From contig JAEWRN010000043.1 of assembly GCA_023460035.1 (NCBI GenBank), positions 1-64,000 of the forward strand: DNA of 64,000 nucleotides, written 5' to 3'. The position numbers were made by a program, and so were the translations under genes. The stretch is from Bacillota bacterium (GTDB taxonomy: Bacteria > Bacillota > Clostridia > Oscillospirales > Ruminococcaceae). The notes below the pieces were generated by a model. The model had not been told where the DNA came from and did no database searches. It was given only the letters and a program-made list of their open reading frames with translations. Positions 8,751-17,301 of the stretch are shown one piece after another; the first letter of the stretch is position 1, and each line of letters begins with the position of its first letter.

Positions 8751-10093
8751 TTGCGTTCCTCCATACTGACATAGTGTTGGCGCACCCCAAGGTACTTATA
8801 CGCCGGGCGCATAATACGGTTGGCAAACACCACTTCTTCCACCCGGTGGGCACACCAGCCGGGAATACGGCTGATGGCAAACAGCGGGGTGTACAAATCG
8901 ACCGAAAGGCCCAGCATGCGGTAGATCAGCCCGCTGTAAAGGTCGACATTTGCGCAGATGTCTTTTTTGCCTTTTTCCTCTGCAAACACTTCGGGCGCAA
9001 GGCGCTCTACGGCATGCAGCAGTTTAAAGTCGTCGCCAAAGCCCTTTTCAATGGCAAGGGGCTCGGCATTCGTGCGCAAAATCACCGCGCGCGGGTCGCT
9101 TTTCGTGTACACCGCGTGGCCCACACCGTAAATCAGGCCGCTGCGGTCGCCCGCCTGGCGCCGAATAAGGCGGCGCAAAAACTCTTTGATTTCGGTGTCA
9201 TCGTCGTAATCGCTGACATTTTCTTTGATATTGTCCAGCATCTGCATGACCTTGATGTTGGCGCCGCCGTGTTTTGGGCCTTTCAGGCTGCCGATACCCG
9301 CCGCAATGGCAGAATAGGTGTCGGTGCCGGTAGACGACAGCACCCGGCAGGCAAAAGTGGAGTTATTGCCGCCGCCGTGGTCTGCATGCAATACAAGGCA
9401 CAAATCAAGCAGCTTTGCCTCGGCATGGGTGTACTGCTGGTCGGCACGGTAGGTGGACAAAATATGCTCGGCCGTGCTTTGGCCCGCCTGCGGCATGTGG
9501 AAATACATGCTTTGGCGGTCGTACACCCGCCGCTTGACCTGATAGGCGTTTACCATGATGGTCGGCAGCGAGGCAATCATCGTGACCGACTGGCGCAGAA
9601 TGTTTTTGAGCGACTGGTCCTCCGGGTCATTGTCGTAGCTGTACAATGCCAGCACGCTGCGCTCCATCGTGTTCATGATGTTGGGCGACGGCGCTTTGAT
9701 AATCATGTCCTCAACAAAGTTTTCCGGCAGGCTGCGGCGCTCTTCCAGAATTTCCTTAAACTCTTCCAGCTGCGCCTCGGTCGGCAGGCTGCCGAACAGC
9801 AGCAGCCAGATGACCTCTTCAAAAATAAAGCGGTCTTCTTCATATGCGGCATTTACGATATCCCGTACGTCAATACCGCGGTAGATCAGCCTGCCGTCTG
9901 TCGGCATGCGTACACCGTCCTGCATCTCGTAGCCAACTACATCGCACACATTGGTCAAACCTGCTAAAACGCCGGTCCCGTCCGGGTTGCGCAGGCCCCG
10001 TTTTACCCCAAGCCGTTCGGAGGTTTCCGGGTCGATATAGTTGTTTTTGAGATACTCGTCACACAGATAGTCGATCGTGTGAAATTCTTCCAT
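8747..10093 (-). CDS. gltA: Citrate synthase
   Basis: This enzyme condenses acetyl-CoA and oxaloacetate to citrate, the entry to the oxidative branch that supplies 2-oxoglutarate in anaerobes. At 448 residues it is a full-length type I-like enzyme. Catalytic landmarks are visible: HADHGGGNNSTF, GPKHGGANIKV, and VGHAVYTKSDPRA with the catalytic Asp. The start is supported by AGGGTGG spaced before ATG. No aconitase or isocitrate dehydrogenase gene is near, unlike many genomes. It is first in an operon with the membrane protein that overlaps it. A 2-methylcitrate synthase cannot be excluded by eye, but no prp genes are present. Confidence 0.93.
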   Translation of the reverse strand: MEEFHTIDYLCDEYLKNNYIDPETSERLGVKRGLRNPDGTGVLAGLTNVCDVVGYEMQDGVRMPTDGRLIYRGIDVRDIVNAAYEEDRFIFEEVIWLLLFGSLPTEAQLEEFKEILEERRSLPENFVEDMIIKAPSPNIMNTMERSVLALYSYDNDPEDQSLKNILRQSVTMIASLPTIMVNAYQVKRRVYDRQSMYFHMPQAGQSTAEHILSTYRADQQYTHAEAKLLDLCLVLHADHGGGNNSTFACRVLSSTGTDTYSAIAAGIGSLKGPKHGGANIKVMQMLDNIKENVSDYDDDTEIKEFLRRLIRRQAGDRSGLIYGVGHAVYTKSDPRAVILRTNAEPLAIEKGFGDDFKLLHAVERLAPEVFAEEKGKKDICANVDLYSGLIYRMLGLSVDLYTPLFAISRIPGWCAHRVEEVVFANRIMRPAYKYLGVRQHYVSMEERK

Positions 10094-10138
10094 CTAAGTA
10101 CCACCCTCTCTATGTCGGGCCGCGCCCGATTGTTTATA

Positions 10139-10167
10139 ATGATAATCCAAACGGGGCAAATGTGCAA
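10139..10167 (-). promoter_or_regulatory. Possible promoter of citrate synthase
   Basis: On the minus strand TTGCAC (10167-10162), a 17-bp spacer and TATCAT (10144-10139) lie about 45 bp upstream of the start. The -10 is imperfect, and a TATAAA-like hexamer overlaps slightly downstream. Confidence 0.4.
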
Positions 10168-10240
10168 GAGACAGCTGACAACAAAGTACCCCCGGCGGCG
10201 TGCCAGAACCAGGTGCCCTGCCACTGCTGCGCAAAACAGC

Positions 10241-10281
10241 AAAACCACCACGGCAGGCGGCAGCCCGCAGCGGTGGTTTTT
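10241..10281 (-). terminator. Intrinsic terminator of the PBP gene
   Basis: AAACCACC and GGTGGTTT arms flank a GC-rich inner hairpin. On the minus strand the stem is followed by TTTTGCTGTTTT. It lies just after the PBP stop. Confidence 0.75.
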
Positions 10282-10298
10282 GTGAACCGGGTTCTTGT

Positions 10299-12683
10299 TT
10301 AGCCGTGCTGGGTACAGGTTTCGCCCGGGCCGTGCCCGGCCTTGTAGTACCCAGTTTTGTGCGGGCAGTTTGGCCCTGCGGCAAGCCCGGTTTCGGTGCA
10401 ATATTCAATCTGCTGCACGGTGGTATCCATCGGGAACTGCTTTGCCGTAAGCCCCGCCTGGGCGGCGCGCATGACATTGCGCCAGCCCAGTGTGGGCGGG
10501 TGGGCCGAATAGTTGACCGCCAGCGGCAGGTTGTCATCGTACCCGTACCAGCTGGCCGTCACATAATAGGGGGTCAGCCCAATAAACCAGTGGTCGCGGT
10601 TGTCGCTGGTGGTGCCCGTTTTGCCAACGCTGTCCATGCCGTCGTTGACGCCATAGCCGGACGCCGTGCCCGCGCCCTGCATTACGCCGGCCAGCAGCCG
10701 GTTCATAATATACGCGGTGTCGGGGTCCACCACCTGTTTTGTGGTCACCTTGGGGGTGACGATTACCGTGCCGTCCCCCTTGCAGGCAGAGGTATAGCTG
10801 TGCGTCGTGGTAAAGCTGCCGCCGCTGCCAAAAATGCTGTAAGCCCCCGCCATTTGCAGCGGGGTGACCCCGGTGGTGCTGGAGCCCAGAATCATCGGCC
10901 CGCTGTCTTTGTCTTTGCTTTGAAAGCTGGTGATGCCAAGCTGGTTGCGGGTGAAGTTGTAAATGTTGCCCACCCCCGCTTTTTCGCCCACCCGCACGGC
11001 AACCGTGTTGATGCTGCGGGCCAGCGCATCGGCAACCGTGAGCTCTTTTTGCGAATAACTGCCCGAAAAATTGCGCGGCCAGTCTTTTTGCTGCCCGCTG
11101 CTATCGTCTAAAACCTGTTTCACCGGGCCGTCTAAAAAGGTACTGGACCAGGTAATTTTGTTCTGCTGTAATGCCAGCACATACGCGCCGATGGGTTTCA
11201 TCGTGCTGCCCACCTGCCGCTCGGCCTGCGTGGCGCGGTTAAACCCGCGGCTGACCTCTTTGGTGCCAAGGCCGCCCACGACGGCGCACACCTCGCCGCT
11301 GTAATTCAGCGACACCATGGCCGCCTGCGGGCGCACCGATACCGGGCCGATGACCGGGTTGCCCGCTTCGTCCAGCACCGGCTGGCCGTTTTCGTCCTCC
11401 AGCGCCTTTGTCACCGTGACGGCGGGGCGCGGGTAAACTGAAGCCGAGGTCATCACCTGCTCCATTGCGCTTTGCAGCGACGGCACCACCGTGGCATAAA
11501 TGCGCAGGCCGCCGTCGTAGAGCAGCCGGGTCGCCTCTGCGCGGCTTAACCCCCGCTGGCTGGTCAAATCGCTGATGACGTCCTCCATCAGCGCATCGGT
11601 GAAGTAACTCGTCGGGGTCTTGTCCCGCTCCGGGTCCGTGCCGGTACCGCTGATGACAACGGGCTGGGCCACCGCTTCGTCGTACTGGGCCTGTGTGATG
11701 TATTTTTCTTCCAACATCTGGCTAAGCACATAGTTGCGCCGCTGCAAATGCTGCTCGGGCTGTGTCACCGGGTTATACCGCGCAGGGCTGCGGGTAATGG
11801 CCGCAAGGCTGGCACACTGTGCAAGCGTCAGCTGGTCCACCGTCGTGCCAAACAATTTGCGCGCCGCCGCCTGCACGCCCGCCGTGTTGTCGGTAAAGCT
11901 GATGGTGTTCAGGTAGGCGCTTAAAATAGTGTCTTTGTCATAGCTGGCGTCCAGCTGCACGGCACGCACAATTTCGCGCAGCTTGCGCAGATAACCGGAC
12001 AGCCCTTCGTCCTCATCGTCCCGCAGCAGGTTTTTAACAAGCTGCTGGTCAATGGTGGACGCACCCACCTTGATACCGTTGTCGCCGCCAAGGTAACTGC
12101 CGGTGACGACATGCACCAGTTCGTTGAACATCGCGTAGCCGGTGCGCAGCACATTGATGCCGTGGTGCTTGTAAAAGTCCTTGTCCTCCACCGCCACAAA
12201 GGCATCCTTTAAATAGCGGGGCATCTCATCGCCAGCGACATACTCTTTGTTCTGCGTGCAGGGCAGCACCGCATACTGCTGCCAGTCGCCGCCCTCTTCC
12301 CGCGCGTAAATTACAGTCGCGTCTTTATAGGGTATCTGCGAAAGGTCCAGCCACAAATCGTCGTTGCGGGTCGCCAGCTGTAAATAAACCGCAAACCCAC
12401 CCAGTACCGCCACCAGCAGCACGGCCAGTGCCGCAAGCAGGCGGCCTTTCCATGTCAGGCGGCGGCGCGGGGCCTTTTCTCTTTTGGGGCGCGGGGCGCG
12501 CGCCGTTTTTTTAACTTTACTGCGCTGGGTATTTTTAACGGGCGGCGGGCCTTTTTGCGCAGGCCCGTCTTGTAAGTAGGGGGAAGGCCCGGCCGCAGGC
12601 TGCTGTGCCGGCACTTCGGCCTGCTCTTCATCAAAAATACTGCCTACAGGTTCATTGCCCTGCTGGTAAGGGTGCTGCTGCAT
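10299..12683 (-). CDS. Class A penicillin-binding protein (transglycosylase/transpeptidase)
   Basis: This bifunctional peptidoglycan synthase is anchored in the membrane and polymerises and cross-links lipid II outside the cell. The 794 residues run: a Pro/Gln-rich and then very basic cytoplasmic tail (about 1-80), one transmembrane helix (about 81-101), a GT51 domain with the catalytic-Glu motif VEDKDFYKHHG and GASTIDQQLVKNL, and a transpeptidase domain with SxxK (STMK), SxN (SIN) and KTG (KTGTTSDN). The C-terminus is short and Cys-containing. AAAGGAGGG precedes the start. It is monocistronic with its own terminator at 10241-10281. Confidence 0.94.
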   Translation of the reverse strand: MQQHPYQQGNEPVGSIFDEEQAEVPAQQPAAGPSPYLQDGPAQKGPPPVKNTQRSKVKKTARAPRPKREKAPRRRLTWKGRLLAALAVLLVAVLGGFAVYLQLATRNDDLWLDLSQIPYKDATVIYAREEGGDWQQYAVLPCTQNKEYVAGDEMPRYLKDAFVAVEDKDFYKHHGINVLRTGYAMFNELVHVVTGSYLGGDNGIKVGASTIDQQLVKNLLRDDEDEGLSGYLRKLREIVRAVQLDASYDKDTILSAYLNTISFTDNTAGVQAAARKLFGTTVDQLTLAQCASLAAITRSPARYNPVTQPEQHLQRRNYVLSQMLEEKYITQAQYDEAVAQPVVISGTGTDPERDKTPTSYFTDALMEDVISDLTSQRGLSRAEATRLLYDGGLRIYATVVPSLQSAMEQVMTSASVYPRPAVTVTKALEDENGQPVLDEAGNPVIGPVSVRPQAAMVSLNYSGEVCAVVGGLGTKEVSRGFNRATQAERQVGSTMKPIGAYVLALQQNKITWSSTFLDGPVKQVLDDSSGQQKDWPRNFSGSYSQKELTVADALARSINTVAVRVGEKAGVGNIYNFTRNQLGITSFQSKDKDSGPMILGSSTTGVTPLQMAGAYSIFGSGGSFTTTHSYTSACKGDGTVIVTPKVTTKQVVDPDTAYIMNRLLAGVMQGAGTASGYGVNDGMDSVGKTGTTSDNRDHWFIGLTPYYVTASWYGYDDNLPLAVNYSAHPPTLGWRNVMRAAQAGLTAKQFPMDTTVQQIEYCTETGLAAGPNCPHKTGYYKAGHGPGETCTQHG

Positions 12684-12852
12684 CCTGCCGCCCTCCTTTC
12701 ATTTTGTTCTCTTATTGTAGCCGGGCCGTTTCGTAAAATCACGTTATTTTTGTAAATTTTTAGCCCCTGCGGCCCATATTGCACTGTTGATAAAACGAAC
12801 TGCCGCAAAAAAAGACTACAACTACCACAAACCACCCCAGCCGCAGGCAAAA

Positions 12853-12891
12853 CAAAACGGCCCGCCCGGCTTGCCGGGGGTGCCGTTTTGC
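12853..12891 (-). terminator. Intrinsic terminator of xth
   Basis: CAAAACGG and CCGTTTTG arms enclose a GC-rich stem. On the minus strand TTTTGTTTTG follows. It sits just after the exonuclease III stop. Confidence 0.75.
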
Positions 12892-12930
12892 AACTGCTAT
12901 TATCATAAGAAATCTGCCGCCGCGCGGCCG

Positions 12931-13686
12931 CTAAAAATCAAGCTGCAAGCCCACCGGGCAGTGGTCGCTGCCGGTCACTTCCGGCCAGATGGTGCTGTCC
13001 ACAATGTTTTCGCGCAGACGCTCGCTGACAATAAAGTAGTCGATGCGCCACCCCGTGTTGTTGGCGCGGGCATTGAACATATAGCTCCACCAGCTGTAAG
13101 CGCCCTCTTTGTCGGGGTACAGGGTGCGAAAGCTGTCTAAAAAGCCACTGCCCAAAAGCTGGGTCATCTTTTCGCGCTCTTCGGGGGTGTAACCCGCATT
13201 GCCCTCGTTGCTCTTGTCGTTTTTCAGGTCAATGGGGTTGTGTGCCACATTTAAATCGCCGCAATAAACGACCGGTTTCTTTTCGTCCAGCGCCATTAAA
13301 TAGGCGCGCATCGCGTCTTCCCACACCATGCGGTAATCCAGCCGCTCCAGCCCGCGCTTTGCGTTTGGGGTGTAGCAGTTGACCAGATAAAATTCGGGGT
13401 ATTCCAGCGTAATCACACGGCCCTCGTGGTCATGCTCTTCGACACCAAGGCCATAAGTGACCGAAAGCGGCTCGATGCGGGTAAAGACCGCCGTGCCGGA
13501 ATAGCCCTTCTTTTCGGCACTGTTCCAGTATTGCCGGTACCCGGGCAGGTCCACTTCGGCCTGCCCCTGTTGCATCTTGGTCTCTTGAATACAAAATATA
13601 TCCGCGTCCAACTGGCTGAAAAACCCGGTAAAGCCCTTGCCAAGGCAAGCCCGCAGGCCGTTGACGTTCCACGAAATCAATTTCAT
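12931..13686 (-). CDS. xth: Exodeoxyribonuclease III (AP endonuclease)
   Basis: This repair enzyme cleaves DNA at abasic sites and removes 3' blocking groups. At 251 residues it is full length for the EEP-fold Xth family. The ordered motifs are SWNVNGLRA (metal-binding Asn), FCIQETKMQ (metal-binding Glu), GDLNVAHNPID (catalytic Asp/Asn), WRIDYFIVS and the final GSDHCPVGL with the catalytic His. AGGAGG precedes the ATG. It is a single gene with a terminator after it. Confidence 0.96.
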   Translation of the reverse strand: MKLISWNVNGLRACLGKGFTGFFSQLDADIFCIQETKMQQGQAEVDLPGYRQYWNSAEKKGYSGTAVFTRIEPLSVTYGLGVEEHDHEGRVITLEYPEFYLVNCYTPNAKRGLERLDYRMVWEDAMRAYLMALDEKKPVVYCGDLNVAHNPIDLKNDKSNEGNAGYTPEEREKMTQLLGSGFLDSFRTLYPDKEGAYSWWSYMFNARANNTGWRIDYFIVSERLRENIVDSTIWPEVTGSDHCPVGLQLDF

Positions 13687-13792
13687 TTTAAAACTCGCCT
13701 CCTACCGGCACGGCGCACTGCGCCGCGCCCGTTTTGAGATTTGAGTTTATTCTAGCATATCCCGTGCAAAAAGGCCAGATGGAACAGACTAC

Positions 13793-14503
13793 CTAAACAT
13801 GTACCTGCTGGTTGCGCATCAGCAGCAGCGTTGCAACAAACGCCACCAGCGTGCCAACCAGGCCGACGACCGACCACCCCGCAAGGCTGAGCTCTGTAAA
13901 AAATTTAGAGAAAAACCGCCCTATCAGGGTGAGCAGTGTTTCGCTTTCGCCCGCGCTTTTGGCCATACGCGGCAACACCAGCGAGCAGAACATCCAAATC
14001 GCCCAAAGCACCCAGAACGCCGTGCGCCCAAAGCGGAAGATCAGCGCGCCCAAAAAGTTGGCCAGCACGGTGCCGCATACGACAAATGCCACATAGTACA
14101 GCGGCTGGTACAAAAATTGCAGGTCTGTCACATCGCCGCCACCCAGCAGGTGGGTGCCCACAAAGATTTCCAGCATGCTAAGGCCCAGTGACACCAAAAC
14201 GCAGGCCGTCAGGCAAACCATGCTGATCACATAATGCCCCAGCAAAAACTGTTTGCGGGTGCGGCTCATCGTCACCGCGTTGCCAAACCCCAGCGTAAAC
14301 TGGCCGCCAACACAAAACAGCACAATCGCAAGGCCAATAATCAAAAAAATTGAACCCATCGGGAACCAGCCTTCGTCTTTTACCAACGTGACCGAAAGCA
14401 CCGTCCAAATCAACTCGCCCAGCAAAAATGCGCCGCATACAATCGCCAGTTCCTGCACCAGCACAGATTTTTGAATTTTCCATTCATTTTTAATCGCTGT
14501 CAA
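13793..14503 (-). CDS. ABC transporter permease (YtrC/D-like)
   Basis: This integral membrane protein of 236 residues has about six hydrophobic helices and no extracytoplasmic domain, as in ABC-2 type exporters. It is the last gene of the regulator-ATPase-permease-permease run at 13.8-16.5 kb. The start is TTG at 14503, chosen because GAGGGGGAG lies 6 nt upstream and no ATG is available nearby. The two permeases (this one and 14517-15200) are only 13 bp apart and probably form the heteromeric pore. The substrate cannot be read from sequence. By analogy with YtrBCD it could respond to cell-wall-active compounds. Confidence 0.8.
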   Translation of the reverse strand: MTAIKNEWKIQKSVLVQELAIVCGAFLLGELIWTVLSVTLVKDEGWFPMGSIFLIIGLAIVLFCVGGQFTLGFGNAVTMSRTRKQFLLGHYVISMVCLTACVLVSLGLSMLEIFVGTHLLGGGDVTDLQFLYQPLYYVAFVVCGTVLANFLGALIFRFGRTAFWVLWAIWMFCSLVLPRMAKSAGESETLLTLIGRFFSKFFTELSLAGWSVVGLVGTLVAFVATLLLMRNQQVHV

Positions 14504-14516
14504 AACGGTCTCCCCC

Positions 14517-15200
14517 TCACTTTACCGCCATATGGCGTATGATAAACCAACACGCAACTGAAAATATTACGCCGCCCACAACACCCGCGGCAGAAAACAG
14601 CGTTACCGGCGTACCTTTCATGCTATCTGCAAGGCTGAACAGCATGCTTGTCATCTCGCCGCCGGCGGCGGCGCTCAGGCCAAAGGCCACCCCGATGATG
14701 AGGCAAATCACTACAATGGCGGCGATGTAAAAGACCATGCCCCATTTGCCGACACGGTAAGACAATGCGCCCGCAACCTCACCCATAGAGCCGAGAAATA
14801 CAATCAGCGCAAATAAAGTAAACGACGCACTGAAACCGTTGAACACGCTGTAAGCACCGCCAACCATGTTGACAAGGTAAAACAGCAGGCCGCTAAACAG
14901 GGCAAAGGCTACCTTGTATAGTTGGTTTACCAGAAACACCGTTTTGCGGGTAGACCCCATGGAAAGCAAATAGGGCGCGGTGACGGTGTAAAAGCTGATG
15001 CCGGGTGTCACGCCCCACAAAACACAGGCCGTTGGTACATAGGCGGCAAACCCCGCAACGACGACCTGCCCAATTTGGTCGATGGGGGCGGTAAACGCGG
15101 CAAACAGCGCAAGGGCCAAAATGGTCACAAGTGTCAGGCCCGCCATTTGCAGCTGGGTGTGCCCCTGATAACGCAGGTTACGCAAAATGCCCTGTTTCAT
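14517..15200 (-). CDS. ABC transporter permease
   Basis: This protein has 227 residues with about six transmembrane helices and a short cytoplasmic N-terminus (MKQGILRNLRYQGHTQLQ). It has ABC-2-like topology. Its ATG overlaps the stop of the ATPase gene by 4 nt (ATGA), so translation is coupled. Together with the ATPase and the next permease it forms a small exporter controlled by the GntR gene at the head of the operon. It shows no clear sequence similarity by eye to its neighbour permease beyond topology. Confidence 0.8.
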   Translation of the reverse strand: MKQGILRNLRYQGHTQLQMAGLTLVTILALALFAAFTAPIDQIGQVVVAGFAAYVPTACVLWGVTPGISFYTVTAPYLLSMGSTRKTVFLVNQLYKVAFALFSGLLFYLVNMVGGAYSVFNGFSASFTLFALIVFLGSMGEVAGALSYRVGKWGMVFYIAAIVVICLIIGVAFGLSAAAGGEMTSMLFSLADSMKGTPVTLFSAAGVVGGVIFSVACWFIIRHMAVK

Positions 15201-16105
15201 TGTTTGCCCTCCCCCAGCGGGGCTTCATCGCCGCACATTGCCACAAATAGCTTTTGCAGGCTTAACGCGTGTGCGTCCAGCTCGCGGCCCTCGGTATAGT
15301 GCTTGATATTATCCCCCGGTTGCAGCTCTACATACGCCGTTTTAGAGCGGCCCATGAGATCACTGTGGTGTATTTTCAGCCCTGCGCAGGCTGCGTCCAC
15401 CTCTTCTTCTTTGCCGCTAACTGCAAAAAAGCGTGACACCAGCTCGGCGGTGTCCTCCACCAGGCGCAGGCGGCCCTGGTCGATGATGATAACCTTTTCA
15501 AACACATTGGCCGCTTCTTCTATAATATGGGTCGACACGATAAAGGTGCGGCCGGTCTCGGTATAATCTTCAATCAGCTGCTGGTAAAAACGCTCGCGCG
15601 CGACAACATCCAGCCCGGCGACCGGCTCGTCTAAAATCGTGATCTCTGCACGGCTGGCCAGCGCCACAACAATGGTCACCATCGACAGCATACCCTTGCT
15701 CAGCTTGGCAATGCGCTTTTTGGTATCCAGCCCAAACATGCCAATCAGCCGCTTTGCATAGTCGGCGTCCCAGTGCGGGTAATACACCGACGCCATGCGC
15801 AGGTACTCTTTTACTTTATAGCTTGAATTGCCATAGGCATTCGTGGGGTTCAGCTCGCGCGAAAAGCAAAGGTGGTCGAGCGCGTTTTGGTTTTCCCACA
15901 CGGGTTCACCCCCGCAGGTGATCGTGCCGGTGCTGGCCGGGTTTTGTGCGGTCAAAATAGAAAGCAGGGTCGTTTTGCCCGCACCATTGCGGCCAATCAA
16001 ACCATAAATGCAGCCCGGCTCAATGGTCAATGAAATGTCGTTGAGTACCCGCTTGCCGCTGTAATCCTTGCAGACATGCTCGCAGCTCAAATTGATATTG
16101 TTCAT
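15197..16105 (-). CDS. ABC transporter ATP-binding protein (YtrB-like)
   Basis: This cytoplasmic ATPase energises the two permeases encoded next to it. The 302 residues comprise an ABC domain with Walker A GRNGAGKTT, a degenerate signature LSKGMLSMV, Walker B ITILDEPVAGLD and the H-loop STHI, followed by a roughly 90-residue C-terminal extension of a kind seen in regulatory exporters of this class. GGGAGG precedes the ATG. It lies 12 bp after the GntR gene, in the same transcript. Confidence 0.88.
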   Translation of the reverse strand: MNNINLSCEHVCKDYSGKRVLNDISLTIEPGCIYGLIGRNGAGKTTLLSILTAQNPASTGTITCGGEPVWENQNALDHLCFSRELNPTNAYGNSSYKVKEYLRMASVYYPHWDADYAKRLIGMFGLDTKKRIAKLSKGMLSMVTIVVALASRAEITILDEPVAGLDVVARERFYQQLIEDYTETGRTFIVSTHIIEEAANVFEKVIIIDQGRLRLVEDTAELVSRFFAVSGKEEEVDAACAGLKIHHSDLMGRSKTAYVELQPGDNIKHYTEGRELDAHALSLQKLFVAMCGDEAPLGEGKQ

Positions 16106-16117
16106 GATATCCTCCCA

Positions 16118-16516
16118 TTAATATGCATCCGGCGTTTCGCCGGTTGTTTTTTCTTCTTTGGCACGGCGGATCATCTCCACCAGCTCGTCTTCGGTGATGG
16201 CAAGGCTTTGCGCCTCGCGCACCAAATTCAAAATAAACCCTTCATAAAACGCGCCCCTGCGCTTTTGTATGATCTGCTGCTTTGCCCCGCTTGCCACAAA
16301 CATGCCAATCCCCCGTTTCTTGTACAAGATGCCCTGGTCCACCAGCAGGTTAATGCCTTTGGCCGCCGTGGCCGGGTTAATGGAATATGCGCTTGCCAAT
16401 TCATTGGTGCTGGGCACTCGTTCTTCTTCCAACAGAATATCCCGCAAAATTTCTGTCTCTATTTTTTCACTGATCTGCAGATAAATTGATTTTTCACCGG
16501 ACAGGTTCCACTCCAA
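16118..16516 (-). CDS. GntR-family regulator, YtrA subfamily
   Basis: This is a winged-helix repressor of 132 residues. The N-terminal GntR domain reads IYLQISEKIETEIL, then VPSTNELASAYSINPATAAKGINLL as the recognition helix region (given here only to locate it, about residues 32-56). The short helical C-terminal arm without an effector domain is the mark of the YtrA subfamily. The start is TTG at 16516 because GGAGG lies 8 nt upstream; a GTG at 16525 would place the start inside that ribosome binding site. It leads the ABC operon and probably represses it through the dyad at 16556-16585. Confidence 0.85.
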   Translation of the reverse strand: MEWNLSGEKSIYLQISEKIETEILRDILLEEERVPSTNELASAYSINPATAAKGINLLVDQGILYKKRGIGMFVASGAKQQIIQKRRGAFYEGFILNLVREAQSLAITEDELVEMIRRAKEEKTTGETPDAY

Positions 16517-16555
16517 TCCTTTCACCTCCGTCGAACCGACGTTGTTTGTTGGTTC

Positions 16556-16585
16556 ATTACTTGTGTAACTAACTATACAAGTAAT
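16556..16585. promoter_or_regulatory. Operator dyad of the YtrA-like operon
   Basis: Perfect 9-bp arms ATTACTTGT (16556-16564) and ACAAGTAAT (16577-16585) are separated by 12 bp. The right arm abuts the -10 box and the left arm covers the region downstream of +1, which is classic repressor geometry. The adjacent GntR protein is the obvious ligand. Confidence 0.75.
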
Positions 16586-16600
16586 TCACCGTATTGTCAA
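16572..16600 (-). promoter_or_regulatory. Promoter of the YtrA-like ABC operon
   Basis: On the minus strand TTGACA (16600-16595), a 17-bp spacer and TATAGT (16577-16572) form a strong sigma-A promoter about 56 bp upstream of the TTG start. The operator dyad overlaps it. Confidence 0.85.
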
Positions 16601-17301
16601 GAGGCAGAGCAAAATTTTTAATTTCATTTTTCAGTGTCCTTGTGTAAATCATCATGTATGGCATCTGTAACCAAAAAAGCCACCATATTATTTCTGAATC
16701 CGATAGGTTAAAACCATTTGCTGTAAAGCTTTGCAGACTTGCATAAACACAACATTCCTTTCGCGGTAGAAAGGCAGCTGGTGTCTGTAATTCTGAAACC
16801 GTGGAGAGATGTTAATTCCAATAAATAACACCTACCATTTTCACTTTTAGTATTACGACATGGTTATTTGCAATAAACACCAGCAGACGGGAAATAACTT
16901 TAAATCACGTCGTCTATCTCAGACAGACCAGCCAAATTACCGCAAGACATCCTGCCTCACGATTCCCCGTGCGCTGGAGGTCGAGATGCTTTGCGACAGC
17001 AAAACCAGAGAATGGCTGGCGCAGCAGCCGATTGAACTTGTGACCTATAATGATTTATAAAAAGCAGCCGCGCAAAACAGGATTTTTGCAGTAAAAATTG
17101 TTGAAACAAATGGGCGGGAGGCCGCCGCCGGTATCACCAAGCATAAAATCAATTAAAAATGCCGCCTGCGTAGCACCGTGTTCAAACGTTTGTTTGAACA
17201 GCACCCCGCGCGGCGGCACCTGATTTATTTTGATACCCGGCAATGTACGTACACAAAAACGCAACACGTCATACCTACATGGCCGCATGCTCTGCGGCAC
17301 T
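16601..17301. other. Gene-poor, AT-richer interval
   Basis: Between the YtrA promoter and the RpiR stop there is no gene I can defend. The left half is AT-rich. The right half has coding-like composition (see the possible relic at 16860-17160) and a perfect dyad: TGTTCAAAC (17179-17187) and GTTTGAACA (17192-17200) around GTTT. The dyad is downstream of the RpiR gene but has no T-tract. Confidence 0.5.
16860..17160 (+). pseudogene. Possible coding relic with an internal stop
   Basis: An ATG frame runs 66 codons to a TAA at 17058-17060. The same frame then continues without a stop for another 32 codons to a TAA at 17158-17160. The second half of the reading (PRALEVEMLCDS, then WLAQQPIELVTYNDL, stop, KAAAQNRIFAVKIVETNG) has protein-like composition. 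There is no ribosome binding site and no family I recognise. It may be a decayed gene fragment or chance. Confidence 0.2.

Noticed and set aside
8744..9967. 407-codon plus-strand frame opposite citrate synthase
   Set aside because: It mirrors the citrate synthase gene; the reading is His/Val/Gln-rich with no known motif.
10094..10115. AGGGTGGTAC upstream of citrate synthase, like part of a T-box
   Set aside because: It is the ribosome binding site of the gene; there is no stem I, no specifier loop and no terminator/antiterminator pair.
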